Position numbers and translations under genes: made by a program
Assembly: GCA_023213315.1 (NCBI GenBank)
Contig: JAKCPI010002806.1
Span: 1-64,000, forward strand
Source: Euborellia annulipes
Lineage: Eukaryota > Arthropoda > Insecta > Dermaptera > Anisolabididae
Reading direction: 5' to 3'
Length of the DNA stretch: 64,000 bases
Notes under the pieces: generated by a model
What the model was told of the DNA's origin: nothing
Database searches by the model: none
Seen by the model: only the letters and a program-made list of their open reading frames with translations
Shown: positions 42,796 to 53,470 of the stretch, piece after piece
How positions within the stretch are numbered: position 1 is the first letter of the stretch
Layout of the letters: each line of letters begins with the position of its first letter

Positions 42796-43218
42796 ATATA
42801 TTATGTATCATTTATAAAAGAATAAAAATATATAATTATAGACTGATATGGGATCTGATAATACCGGCTGTTAGACTAGCCTGCCATCTTTTGCAAGAAT
42901 GCTGAGCTGTTTGACAGTTAATTTTTAAATAAATCATCTAAGCTTACTTTAAATTTTTTTTTAATTAATATGTGATTAATAATAGGATAATAATAAATTA
43001 ATTTTTAAATTTAAAAAAAAAAAAATTAATTTTTGTAACAGTTTTTTTTTCTGTATTTGCTTGATTAAAAAATTAATTTCCATAATTATTTTAATAAGTC
43101 ATTAAAAAATTTATAGCTTTCTGTCCAAATAATCCCTTATTAATTTAAATCATTTAAAAAAAACCGCATTGAAAAATTCCTTATAATAGTCTATTTTTTT
43201 TTTTTTAAGTACGTTTAA
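42796..43218. other. AT-rich spacer
   Basis: Nothing recognised. Confidence 0.45.
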
Positions 43219-43857
43219 GGCTCTAACAGACAGAACGCGAAATTCGCGTCGCTCAGGCTACGCGCGTATTTCGCGGCGAAAGGCGTTTTTGCTAAGCACA
43301 CAGGAAGCGTAATCTGGGCTTACGATCGGGTATTGTGTATATGTTTCAACAACCTTTATTTAATGAATTTATAAATATTTTATAAATAAAGTATTATATT
43401 ACGAAAGAAATAGAATATCATTGGAAAATTAGATTTTATTTAAATCTTATTTTATTAATGATAACTTTGATTAAATATTTTTCGAGGCTTGTAAATTAGA
43501 ATAAGATAATACTATTCAATTACCTCGATTCGGACTTTTACTAATCATAGATTGGCTGCCAAGAAAAACATATTTTATTATTTACTTTTATTTAGTTAGA
43601 GGCGAAAAAACAAGTGTTTTTAACTCTATAAGTTTTTTATTTCATTACTCATCTTGATGATTCGCCTGTTCGCGCGAAGGAGTTGTAATTTTGTACAACT
43701 CGAAAAAGCTGTCGCGCGAAAGAGAGCGTTTACGCCGCTAAGTTCGCCCCCTGTGTGACGGGGATGATACAGTCTTGCCTTATACAACATTTCGCGGCCT
43801 TTCGCGGCGTTGAAAAAACGCCAAGCGACGCGAATTTCGCGTTCTGTCTGTTAGACC
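43219..43857. mobile_element. CpG-rich TIR element, 639 bp
   Basis: Ends GGCTCTAACAGACAGAACG and CGTTCTGTCTGTTAGACC, continued by CGAAATTCGCGTCGC and its inverse, give inverted repeats of over 30 bp. Inside, further CGCG-rich inverted pieces (GTCGCGCGAAAGAGAGCG) surround an AT-rich centre. TTTA lies beside both ends but a definite target duplication is not proven. No coding sequence. Confidence 0.8.
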
Positions 43858-44730
43858 TTTAGACTGCCACTCCTACTTCCCTTTAACATATGATTTCTCA
43901 ATTATTAATTAAAATATAAATTTTTTTCTATCAGAGGTATTATTTCACTTGATTTGAAATTTTCTTTAATCTCACCTTTGGCATTTAATTATTTTATATA
44001 AAGAAATTATTTATTATATAAATGATTCGCACATTTCATATTCTTTGATAATACAATATAAATTTAGAACAAAAGGTGTTGATGTACATTTTTTTTGTTT
44101 ATGTTTTCTTGTCACTGTTTTGATAAATTAATAAAAATTTTATAGCTTTTAAATTAGCTTTATTCAATTATTGTAATACTCTTTAACAATTGAAGACCGT
44201 TGTGTCCGCTTAAATGGATTTAATTGCTTCAAATAAATACAAAGATTTCTCTACCTTTGAATGGATCAAAGAGAGGATCTTTTATTAACAGACTTTTTCA
44301 AAACACACATTGTATCCATTCCGAGGACATTAACCATGACTATCAAATGTTTTTATTATAATTATAGCGTTTAAACAATTTTTTTATTGCTATTTGGTTT
44401 CTTTCGATTTTTTTTTTAATAAACTTTGGGGTAGAAATCTAATCACAAAAAAGTAAATAAATAAAAGATCAAATAGGTTCAGTCGCGCCGCTTTTAATTT
44501 ATAACTTTTATATACAATATACATCCCTGACATGATAAAATGAACGCAGTTTTAAATATTCAAAAAAAAATTTCATTAGATGTATTTTCATTAAAAAAAA
44601 AAAATTCATCTGTATTTATTTTCAAATGGTAATTGATTTTACAGGTAACCAACGTAGCAATATAACATTCCTAAAAAAGACGTGTTTTTATTTCCATACA
44701 TGAAAGTCCAACAGAATTGATTATAAAAAA
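43858..44730. other. AT-rich spacer
   Basis: Nothing recognised. Confidence 0.45.
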
Positions 44731-45239
44731 TCTGGTGTTATTGGCAGCACAGCACACATTTGAATTCAAGATGTAAAATTTAAAAATATGGCAAAATATT
44801 TATATTTTGTACCATGGCAACCATTTCTTCTCCTATATTTCCTATAAAGCACAAGAGTAAAGTGTGCTTCAAAATATTTCAACGACAAAATGAGAATATA
44901 GATTTTAAAGAGCATCTAAAAAAATAATTGATTTTTGAATTTTAATCAAAATATTTGGAGCAAATTTTGAGAAAATCGAAAAAAAACTGAAAAAGTACAT
45001 CAGTAAAGTCCTAGTACTCTTTGGCCGATTTTGTTCAAAAGCTTCGTGTCTCGTCCCAGGAGGGTACCTTACTTAAATATAAAATTTCAACCTCCTAGCT
45101 CTCTTCATTCACAGACACACAGATAGTCCACTTTTTTGGACTCAAAACGTGTATATCCATCAAAATATCGACATCGAATTTTTAACATGAATCCAATACT
45201 CTCTCTATATGTTTCATATATAGGGTAAGAGAAAGTAAA
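44731..45239 (+). repeat. R1 repeat, internally deleted
   Basis: Reduced left terminus (TCTGGTGTTATTGGCAGCAC), X-box one base short (GTACCATGGCAACC, 44809-44822), then standard blocks to the hairpin ATACTCTCTCTATATG..GGGTAAGAGAAAGTA. Confidence 0.85.
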
Positions 45240-45284
45240 ATTAATACATATAAGCTAAATCATCAGTCTTATTATATTTTTAAA

Positions 45285-45420
45285 TACTAGAGAAAATCCT
45301 TAGTCCTTATAGGACCAAGAGAAAACATAGATTTAGATTGGAGGACAAAAGCTTGAACCCTGAAACTAATAATCTACCAAGATATTTCCATAAATTTAAT
45401 CCTTCTCTCGGAGATAAAAT
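45285..45420 (+). repeat. R10 dispersed repeat, copy without insertion
   Basis: CCTTATAGGACCAAGAGAA, CCCTGAAACTAATAATCT and CAAGATATTTCCATAAATTT recur in inverse order and orientation at 47335-47845. It preserves the uninterrupted sequence at the point where R6 inserted in the other copy. Confidence 0.75.
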
Positions 45421-45492
45421 GTGGAATAATAATTACAAAACAAAACAATACTATAAGAGAAATAAAAAAAACACAATTTTTAATTGTAAAAA

Positions 45493-46405
45493 TCTGGTGT
45501 GACTGATCGTACGACACACTTTTCTCTTACCTTAGGTAATTGAAAGTTGTGTTCTGTGCTTGTCACATCTGATTTTTTTGTGTCGACATATATTTAGTTT
45601 CCGACATTAGAATACAAGATGTAAAATTTATTTACATAGAAAAATATTTATATTTTGTTACCATTACATTTGGAAGAAATCTAATGGTAACAAATCTTTC
45701 TTATGAAGTAGAAAAGTAAAGTGTGCTTTAAACAATTTTGATGGCAAAATCAGAATATACATATTTAAAAAATGACTGATTTATGGATTTTAATCAAAAT
45801 CGTTAGAGCGTATTTTGTGAAAATCGGAAAAAAAACTAAAAAAGTACATCAGTAAAGCACTAGTGCTCGTAGACCGATTTTATTTAAGGTGCGCGTCTCG
45901 AAAAGCCGTTAGACGACGATTCACTACCGAGTTACTCTAGGCGGCAAGAGATGGCGTTAGTTTTTCCCATAGGATTTATTCCATTTCATTTGAAAGATTC
46001 CAGCTAATTAATTAAGGGTAAAAAATTAATTATTTTTTAACACAATGATTACTAATTTAATTATCTATAAGATATAGAGCGAATTTTTAAAAATATCATT
46101 TATTTAATGCGATTAATCTAAAAAAAAATTTTATTTTTTCGAAAACCAAAAAAAGGGCTTCTATAAGTTGTAGATATTTTAAATACCTTTAATTTAAAAA
46201 AAAATTGAGGTCGATAGCTTCAAAATTGTGGCCGCTGGAATCTCCCAAAATTAGCACCTTAAAAGTTTATTTTCACCCCTCAGGAGGATAGCTACCTTAA
46301 ATATAAAATTTCATCCTCGTAGCTCTTTTCCTTCATACTTTATTTCGGTCACAGACAGACTAGGGGGTCTCTAAAACGTATATTTCCATCAAAATCCTGA
46401 CATGA
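45493..46405 (+). repeat. R1 repeat carrying R7
   Basis: Left palindrome TCTGGTGTGACTGATCGTAC, CTTTTCTCTTACC, GTAATTGAAAGTTGTG; middle blocks; X-box position reads GTTACCATTACATTT (destroyed). R7 splits the CCGATTTTATTT-AAGTTTATTTTC junction. The right hairpin is lost after ATCAAAATCCTGACATGA. Confidence 0.85.
45898..46258 (+). mobile_element. R7 TTAA-flanked MITE nested in R1
   Basis: Starts GGTGCGCGTCTCG, ends AAAATTAGCACC, TTAA on both sides (45894-45897, 46259-46262). Same internal ACTCTAGGCGGCAAGAGATG block as at 21.2 kb; about 35 bp shorter. Confidence 0.85.
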
Positions 46406-46977
46406 CTTAATATATACTACCCAATAATTCAGCTTTATTTAGTTGTGTAAATGCCGATTGTTTCATTAGAAATGTAATCTTAGTTAAGTGACTATACATG
46501 AAACAATCGTCGTTTTAACAAGTAAATAAATACCTATCTTCTATACTTATGTTTGTTCACATAGTAATGTTTGTTCTAATCATCTGTCTGCTAGCCAAGA
46601 GTGAATTTGAGAATTGTTTACGTCCACTCGAGAAACAAATCGATTCAAATACAAAGTAGCTGACTGAAATGGAAACCTTAGATGGATGGTAAATATCAAA
46701 CGAAAAATGAAAGAAATATTAATGTTAAAAAATAAACAACGACAATAGATTGGAAAAATCTTTTATTTGTATTAAAAAAAAAATATAAATAAATATTAAT
46801 ATGAGAAATAAGAGATGACCTTTATTTATATGTCATAAGAGTTTGCAAATATTTTCTTAGGATTATTTCAAATTAATAATTGTGAATCCATAGAATAAAA
46901 CAGTTCAAGCTTGCGGTTTTGTAAAAAATAAACTTTTACCATTTGATAATTTATTAATTTTTAAAACACCTCTTGTT
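46406..46977. other. spacer with a 12-bp inverted repeat
   Basis: CGATTGTTTCAT (46455-46466) and ATGAAACAATCG (46498-46509) are perfect inverted copies around 31 bases. Nothing else. Confidence 0.4.
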
Positions 46978-47321
46978 CAGGTCTATTTTCCATGCAAAAA
47001 CGTTAACTTTTAACATCTGTAAACAACATTAATTCATTTTAACACTTTCTTGCCTCAAATAGCTATTCGTTAAACAAAAACTTTAAAGCCAAAAGTAAAT
47101 AGTGGTAAAAATTAATGTCATGTCTAGGAAAAAATGGCGTCCTTAACCTAAAAAGTGAGGTTATAGTTTTGATAGCTTTGAAATAAAAGCAACATATTAA
47201 CGTCGCTGTTAAAACTTTGTTTAGAGAATAGTATTTTTTAACGCTGATTGTTTTTACATTACTTTTTAACACCCATTCGTTAATTTTAGATTTTAACGTC
47301 TGTTTTTAGAGAACAGACCTG
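46978..47321. mobile_element. TIR element with CAGGTCT ends
   Basis: Ends CAGGTCTATTTTC and, reverse complemented, CAGGTCTGTTCTC; both are followed by AACGTTAA/ACGTTAAAA-type sequence. No clear 8-bp target duplication. The minus frame 47063-47272 is inside it and has no domain. A 55-bp piece (TTTTAACACTTTCTTGCCTC) recurs at 47880-47935. Confidence 0.45.
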
Positions 47322-47850
47322 AATACGATTAAATTTATGGAAATATCTTGCTGAGATTATTAGTCAAAATTAGTTTCAGGTAGGAACCGACCGAATATTC
47401 GGTTTCGGTTACGGTTTCGGCCAGTTTCGGCCAAAAATCATGGTTTCGGCCGTAGTTTCGGTTTCGGCCAAAAAGTGGCCGAACCTTTCGGCCGGCCGAA
47501 ACCAGAGTCTGAAAAATGGGATGAGACTCGCATGCAAAAAAAAAAAAAAGGTCAAATAATTTGCATTTGAGGGAGAAAAAATTTTAGTCTCCCTAAAAAA
47601 AAGGTAAAATGATTTTCACGGGAGGGAAAAAAATTCAAAAAAAAAAAGGTAAAATGAAAAAAATTTTTATAGGAAATACAAGTTTCGGTTTCGGTTACGG
47701 TTTCGGCCGAAACTAAGGTTGAGGCCGAATATTCGGTTTCGGTTTCGGTTTCGGCTGAAAATCTTGTTTCGGTCGGACCCTAGTTTCAGGGTTTGTCTTC
47801 CAAATTCAATCTGTATTCTCTTGGTCCTATAAGGACAAGCATCGAAGGAA
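47322..47850 (-). repeat. R10 dispersed repeat, copy with R6 insertion
   Basis: Inverse of 45285-45420, interrupted by R6 at GTTTCAGG. Confidence 0.75.
47381..47782 (-). mobile_element. R6 hAT MITE rich in CCGAAA, copy 2
   Basis: Inverse orientation of the 20.1 kb copy and highly similar along its length. Ends TAGGAACCGACCG and CGGTCGGACCCTA; identical octamers GTTTCAGG at 47373-47380 and 47783-47790. The related R10 copy at 45.3 kb has a single GTTTCAGG (in inverse) at this site. Confidence 0.92.
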
Positions 47851-48099
47851 TTTATCTATTAATAGTATTTAAAATTTATTCATTTTAACACTTTCTTACC
47901 TCAAATAGTTATTCTGTAAACAAAAACTTTAAGCTTATATGTATTATAATAATTTTTATAATCTATTTTTGCTAATGTACTTTTATGTATAGAAATAAAA
48001 ATACGTCTTTTTTTAGTAATGTTATACTTGGGTTTCCTGTAAAATCAATTGCTATTAGAAAATAAATACCGTTAAATTTTTTTTTTAAATATTTAAAAC
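47851..48099. other. AT-rich spacer
   Basis: Contains the 47880-47935 direct repeat of 47033-47084 (TTTTAACACTTTCTTACCTC). Nothing else. Confidence 0.4.
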
Positions 48100-48648
48100 T
48101 GCATACCCTCCTGGACAGTTGAAATAAAAATAAAAATAAAATATAAATATTTGAGGTAAATAAAATAAGCTTTTCAAAAAAATCGGCCAAAAAGAACTAG
48201 TACTTTACTGAAGTACTTTTTCAGTTTTTTTCAATTTTCTCAAAATGTACTTCAACCATTTTGATTAAAATTTATAAATCAATTATTTTTTAGATCCTCT
48301 TTAAAATGTATATTCTTATTTTCCCCTGAAAAATATATGAAGTACACTTTACTGATGAAGTATTTCAGATTTTTCAAATTCATTTTCCGGCTCATCCTTC
48401 CATAGAGTCAATGTTAAATCCCTATGTGGATTTGCATGTAAATTTCGATTCAAAAAGGGTTTCGAACTTTTTACACATTTAAAAAAAAATTTCCAATTCT
48501 TATGAAAATTTAGTATAAATGAGATTAAAATTTTGAAAAATAACCATAGTTTATTTAAAACTCAAATGGTCAAGTTTGGATCTAAGGTGCTATGCGAAAC
48601 TAAATATATCCGGACACAAAAAAAACTAGTGCGTTAAGTCACATCAGA
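48100..48648 (-). repeat. R1 repeat, partial, minus orientation
   Basis: From CATACCCTCCTGGACAG through AAAAGAACTAGTACTTTACT and CCATAGAGTCAATGTTAAAT to the worn terminus GTCACATCAGA. The hairpin end is missing. Confidence 0.8.
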
Positions 48649-49195
48649 TTTTTTGTTGATAATTGACAAAAAAATCTCAATAACTCAACACGATATCCCT
48701 CAATACTTTTGTTTACATTATATATCAACATTCTGTAACTGCAGTGGGGCTAAAAGGCAGAATCTGAAATGAGTGCTATAGAAGAAATCCGCGCAATAAG
48801 TTTATTACGATTGGGGGGGGTCATAATATATCAAGAACACCAGTAGGAATAGCTTAACATAGTATATATTTATTTATAAATGTCTAGAGTATAAGGAAGG
48901 GAGGAAAATTCTTAGATACTCGTCTGGTGTGTATTTATAAATTCTTAAATAGTCAAGAGGAAGGAGAGATGAGGCTTAACGATGGTGTAAGTCTCTGATG
49001 GAAGCTCGAATTACATTAAAAAAAAAAAAAAAAATGTTAATGGGCGACTCTCGACGGCCTTCTAAGAAAAAACAAACAATAGATCACTCTTCTATTTATT
49101 ATATATTTTTAAATAATTAGGCGGTCGAGAGCAGGGAGTTTTAGTCTGGGGAAAATAAATTGATTTCCAATATTTAAAATAAGCATTAAAGAAAT
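48649..49195. other. spacer
   Basis: Mixed composition, G run at 48811-48819 and A run near 49019-49033; no gene seen. Confidence 0.4.
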
Positions 49196-49227
49196 GAGCT
49201 AATAGTTTAAAATTTTATATTTAGGTA

Positions 49228-49399
49228 CAGTCGGCGCCACAAGTGCCTTAGGCTTAGTCAACCAAATCAATATTTTTGATATAAATAAATCATTTTTTTT
49301 TTAATAAGCAAGTTAATTTTAAGGCAATATTTCCGACAGCTAAATATTTTGGTTGCCTAAGCTCAAGGCTCCACTTTCAGGCACTTGTGGCGTCAACTG
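49228..49399. mobile_element. R9 TA-flanked MITE, copy 1
   Basis: Ends CAGTCGGCGCCACAAGTGCC and, in inverse, CAGTTGACGCCACAAGTGCC; TA on both sides (49226-49227, 49400-49401). Inner GGCTTAGTCAACC pairs with GGTTGCCTAAGC. 172 bp. Confidence 0.88.
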
Positions 49400-49737
49400 T
49401 ACCCCACACCCCTGAATCGTATCTGCCTGTGTACAAAATAGAAGGAAATGAGCCTCGAGGCTGAAATTTTATATTTAAGTTGGATACTCCCCCGAGGAGC
49501 GAAAATAAACAATCGGCCAAAAAGTATTAGTACTTTACTGGTCTTTTTCAAGTTTTTTCGAATTTCTCGAAATCCGCTTTAACGATTTTGATTAAAAATT
49601 TATATATCAATTATTTTTTATAATCTCTTGAAAATATCTATTCTCATTTTGCTCTTAAAATTGTTTAAGCACACCTTACACTTGTACTTCATAATTCTAT
49701 AGTAACAAAATAAAAATATTTTTCTAAATTTAATTAA

Positions 49738-49925
49738 ATTGTCATTTAATTCTAAATAAATAAATAACACAAGGTTAAGTTTTAAAATAATTTTATTTTA
49801 GCTTATGAGCATTTCGACACCAACACGTCACATAACACAAGGTTAAGTTTTAAAATTCTTTTTAAACTTAACCTTGTGTTATTTATTTATTTAGAATTAG
49901 ATGATAATTTAATTAAATTTAAGAA
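49738..49925. mobile_element. palindromic insertion (R4-type)
   Basis: ATTTAATTCTAAATAAATAA and AACACAAGGTTAAGTTTTAA are mirrored by the inverse at 49862-49920. AGCATTTCGACACCAACACG is the inverse of the CGAAATnC hairpin motif. AACACAAGGTTAAG occurs three times. Confidence 0.7.
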
Positions 49926-50088
49926 TATTTCAAGTAGTGGGTGAATTCTTTGGATTATATTAAATATTTTTCTGTTTTTAAATTTTATTACATCCTGAAT
50001 TCTAATATATTGTCGGAAACTAAACACAAAAAAATCTGATGTGACAAGTACAGAATCAAACTTTCAATTACCGAAGATCAGATTTTTT

Positions 50089-50852
50089 TTTATCAATTAG
50101 TGTAGTTAGAAATTAAAACGAGTATATTAAGGATTTAACTTTAATAAGAAAATAAATTTCTTTCGAGTATAAAATTTGTAAAAAAATATAAGTGACTTGT
50201 AGAGCTTAGCGAAGTAAGATAAAAAAAAAAAAAAAGACGACAAATTAAGAGTTAACTTTATTACTTTTAGATAAGCTCGTAAGAAGATGATTAATTTCAT
50301 ACATAGTTTTCTCTATTTTATAGATGAACAATTTTTATTTCATTTTGTAATAATTAGATATAAAAAAATTTTATAGACATCCAAACAACAAATTTAAAAT
50401 TGATTGTTATATCTAGACAAAGTTATTAATATTTACTAGATTAAAAAAATATATTTTTTTATTCTCCCTCCCCCCCCCCCACCCTCCCACCCTCTTTTCA
50501 TTTTCTCATTTTCTTTCTCTCTCTCTTTAATCCTAACTCTGAAGATAAGTGCTCTTCGATCCAATGACTGATGTACATTTTGTAAGCTTTAAAGATTTAT
50601 GTTCTTACATTTATGGTTCCATTTAAAACCTATATATTATTTTCTCTATTAAATAATATCGCTAACACTATATTTAAAATTTATCATCCATCTTTCTCAT
50701 AAATAACGCTTACAATTGAGAATACTCTCAAACATCAAGCTTCTTTTTAAATCGTGAATAATCAACGGCTTCTCAGCGTTTCATTTTCAAGAGCATTTCA
50801 TTCCATATGTTAAAATTTTTTTTTCTAATCCTTAAATATTAAATTTTCATTA
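50089..50852. other. AT-rich spacer with CT/C tract
   Basis: CCCTCCCCCCCCCCCACCC (50466-50484) followed by a CT run (50513-50527). No gene. Confidence 0.45.
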
Positions 50853-51490
50853 ACAAGGGGAGTGCATAGCCTTCATAACACCGATTTGAACGAAAAATTT
50901 TCATGTGTAGTACATACTTCATGATAAACAAATTCTGTTAAAGCGAGAGAACGCACTACTCAACGGTTTGAACGAAAATTTTTTATGTGTAGTACTTCAT
51001 GATAAACAAATTCTGTTAAAGCGAGAGAACGCACTACTCAACGGTTCGTCTAAAAAAAAATGTTAAAGATTTCGCTAGCATGTCTTAAGCCTTTGCTAAC
51101 AATAACAAATCAAAAAGCCATTAGTAGCGTTCATTCTTTGTAAACATGAAATCCCGAGTTCGAATCTCGCCCTGTAATTATTTTTTTTTTTGTGTAATTT
51201 ATATTTTTTGGATTTCTATAAGAATATTTTTTAATATTAATAAATAAATAAAAATTAGTTTTTAATTATTGGGTTTTAATTTTTATGAACGCTACTAATC
51301 TAGCCACAATGGCTTTTTGTTATTGTTAGCAAATGTTTAAGACATGCTGGCGAAATCTTTAACATTTTTTTTTAGACGAACCGTTGAGTAGTGCGTTCTC
51401 TCGCTTTAACAGAATTTGTTTTTCTTTAAGTACTACACATAAAAATTTTTTGTTCAAATCGGTTTTATGAATGCTATGCACTCCCCTTGT
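50853..51490. mobile_element. large foldback element with tRNA-like loop
   Basis: Arms of about 270 bp: CAAGGGGAGTGCATAGC at the left and GCTATGCACTCCCCTTG at the right, continued by TTCTGTTAAAGCGAGAGAAC and GTTAGCAAAGG-type sequence in inverse. The left arm alone has a tandem duplication (GATAAACAAATTCTGTTAAA at about 50922 and 51000). TAA borders both sides. The loop contains a B-box-like CGAGTTCGAATCTCG (51153-51167). Confidence 0.85.
51108..51175 (+). other. tRNA-like segment in the foldback loop
   Basis: CCCGAGTTCGAATCTCGCCC is a near-ideal tRNA T-arm/B box. About 45 bases upstream, AGTAGCGTTCATTC is a damaged A-box region; the mirror arm keeps GTGGCTAGATTAGTAGCG (inverse of 51288-51305), which is closer to a tRNA A box. 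Not a functional tRNA: no acceptor stem pairing seen. Confidence 0.5.
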
Positions 51491-52202
51491 AAGTGATCTT
51501 TTTTATTTAAGTCAGATAGAAATTAATTTTTCGTGAACACGAAGAAAAGTTATTAATGATAGTGTTTGGAGAAGACAGGTGAATTTTTTTTCTATTTATC
51601 TTTGAATTGATAAGATCGATTTTTATTAATGTGAATACATGTAAACACAAAGTATTGTGATCATTTAAAATTTAAAAAAAAAATTTTTCAACGGAATAAA
51701 AAAAAAAAAAAAATTGGGAATTTTCATCTGATATATATAATATATCAGGTGAACTATTAAGTTAAGGAAATTTTTTTCTCTGCTGCCTGATACACGATAT
51801 AAAATTTTAAATAATTATTTTTTTCTTTTGTTACAGGTAAACATCATTTCTAACGCCTGAGCGTCAAAAAATATAAGTACAATTTATTTTAATGAATTGA
51901 CAGCCAATGAATGATACGTTTAAAGTGAACCTTGAAATATACAGGCGCCAATGGAGCAGCGCACATATAATGTCTGCTCTATTGGCTCTAATGTCTCTCG
52001 TGCCTTGCGTTAACTTGCCGCTCGTTCTTTTATTGCTTCTCAAACTTATTTAAAAATTTTATCAGTTCAAGTCTAAACGTAGCACATTTATTTCTAGTCA
52101 ATTAGATCCTAATTGAGTTCTTAATATAAATTTAATATTAATATATAAATACATTTTTAAATATTAATCTAAAAAACTTAAGTAAAAAAAGTCAATTGAT
52201 TC
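51491..52202. other. spacer with a unique block
   Basis: Contains the small palindrome CTGATATATATAATATATCAG (51728-51748). At 51895-52030 mixed unique sequence holds GCCAATGGAGCAG and CTGCTCTATTGGC, inverted CCAAT-box-containing copies 16 bases apart (one mismatch). Confidence 0.4.
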
Positions 52203-52932
52203 AAAATTTCCATAGGCTCTGTGTATTTTAAATGTTTTCAAAATTTTAATCTCTTTTGGATATTTTATACACAATAGAGAAAAATTTCATAAGAATTGGA
52301 ATTTTTTTTTTAATGTGTAAAAAATTCTAAAGGGATTTTGAATCAAAATTAACATGCAAATCGCCATAGGGATTTAACATTGGCTCTATGGAAGGAAGAA
52401 AAATATGAAATACTACATCAGTAAAGTGTACTTTAAACAATTTTGACGAAAAATTTTACTGATATACTTTTTAAAGAGCATCTAAAAAATAGTTGATTTT
52501 TATGAATTTTAATTTAAAAAGAAAAATATTTATATTCTATTACCATGGCAACCATTTCTCCTATCTTTTTTCTATGAAATACATGACTAAAGTGTGCTTC
52601 AAAAGATTTCAAGAGCAAAATGATGTAAAAAATAATTGATTTATGAATTTTAAACAAAATCGTTAAAGAGCGAATTTTGAGAAAATCTAAAAAAACTGAA
52701 AAAGTACATCAGTAAAGTACTAGTACTTTTTGGCCGATTTTGTTTAAAAGCTTATTTTCACGACTTCGGGGGGTGCCTAACTTAAATATAAAATTTCAAC
52801 CTCGTAGCACATTTCTTTCATGATTAAAATCGTTACACATGGGGGACTCACTTTTTTGGACTCAAGACATGTATTTCCATTAAAATTTCGACATCGAATT
52901 TTTGACATGATCGCAATACTTTCTCTTATATA
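52203..52932 (+). repeat. R1 repeat, left palindrome missing
   Basis: From CATAGGCTCTGTG..AATTTTAATCTC through the X-box-like ATTACCATGGCAAC (52539-52552) and GTACTAGTACTTTTTGGCCG to GCAATACTTTCTCTTATATA. Confidence 0.85.
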
Positions 52933-53027
52933 CCATCAAGAGAAAAGATATTGGACAATATGGCGGCCATAAGGCTCAAATGCCAGGTAGCCGCCATATT
53001 GTCCAATATCTTTCTCTTGATGGTATA
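52929..53027. repeat. 39-bp-arm hairpin
   Basis: TATACCATCAAGAGAAAAGA and TATTGGACAATATGGCGGC face GCCGCCATATTGTCCAATA and TCTTTCTCTTGATGGTATA with one single-base bulge in 39 bp and a 22-base loop. It directly abuts the end of the R1 copy. Confidence 0.9.
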
Positions 53028-53305
53028 TAGTAAAAAAAGCTGTTTTGTACATCAGAACCTAAAATGTTTGAATAATTTTTTTACTCATCATAATTAATTT
53101 ATTCATTTTCTTTTTATCATGATAAAATTTACTCGAGTGTGAAATTAATGGCATTTATTAATGCATAGCGATTGTAATTTGATGTTTAATAAACAATTGC
53201 CCGGGTATTTTCAGGCCGATGTATTTATGACATTTAGGCAACAACGTTCGGTGGTCAATGCACATGGAATTGCAATGATGGCCAATAAAAAAATAGAGGA
53301 GATAG
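53028..53305. other. spacer with AT-rich motif cluster
   Basis: 53140-53300 is unique, with ATTAATGGCATTTATTAATGC, GTTTAATAAACAATTG and AATGATGGCCAATAAAA. Could be regulatory; no direct evidence. Confidence 0.3.
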
Positions 53306-53470
53306 GTAATTAAATGAGGTTCGCGCGTTCTGGGTGGTCCAGCGGCTGGGCGGTGAGCCCAAAGGCTACAGCATCCGAAGAGAGGGGGCCAAAGGGGCCG
53401 AGCCCCGGGGGCCCCAACCCGTCCCGGTCCGGGCCCCACTCGCCCACACGATCCCCAGCTTCTCTAAACT
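53306..53470 (+). other. GC-rich island, possible SINE head
   Basis: GTTCGCGCGTTCTGGGTGG and TCCAGCGGCTGGGCGGTGAG are followed by GGCTACAGCATCCG and a G/C-rich run (GGGGCCGAGCCCCGGGGGCC). The TGGTCCAGCGGCTGGG part resembles a tRNA A box, but no B box follows, so neither SINE nor exon can be settled. The minus frame 53158-53439 (93 codons) reads through it without a known domain. Confidence 0.35.

Larger units (their letters stand above)
49196..50088 (-). repeat. R1 repeat, minus orientation, with two insertions
   Basis: R1 sequence (TTAAAATTTTATATTTAGG at 49207, again GAAATTTTATATTTAAG at 49463, AAAGTATTAGTACTTTAC, then the terminus around 50020-50088). R9 lies at 49228-49399 and a palindromic R4-type piece at 49738-49925. 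Confidence 0.75.

Noticed and set aside
47381..47782. R6 flanked by TA or by a 10-bp duplication
   Set aside because: Including TA in the terminal repeat gives symmetric ends and identical 8-bp flanks in both copies, which is the simpler reading.
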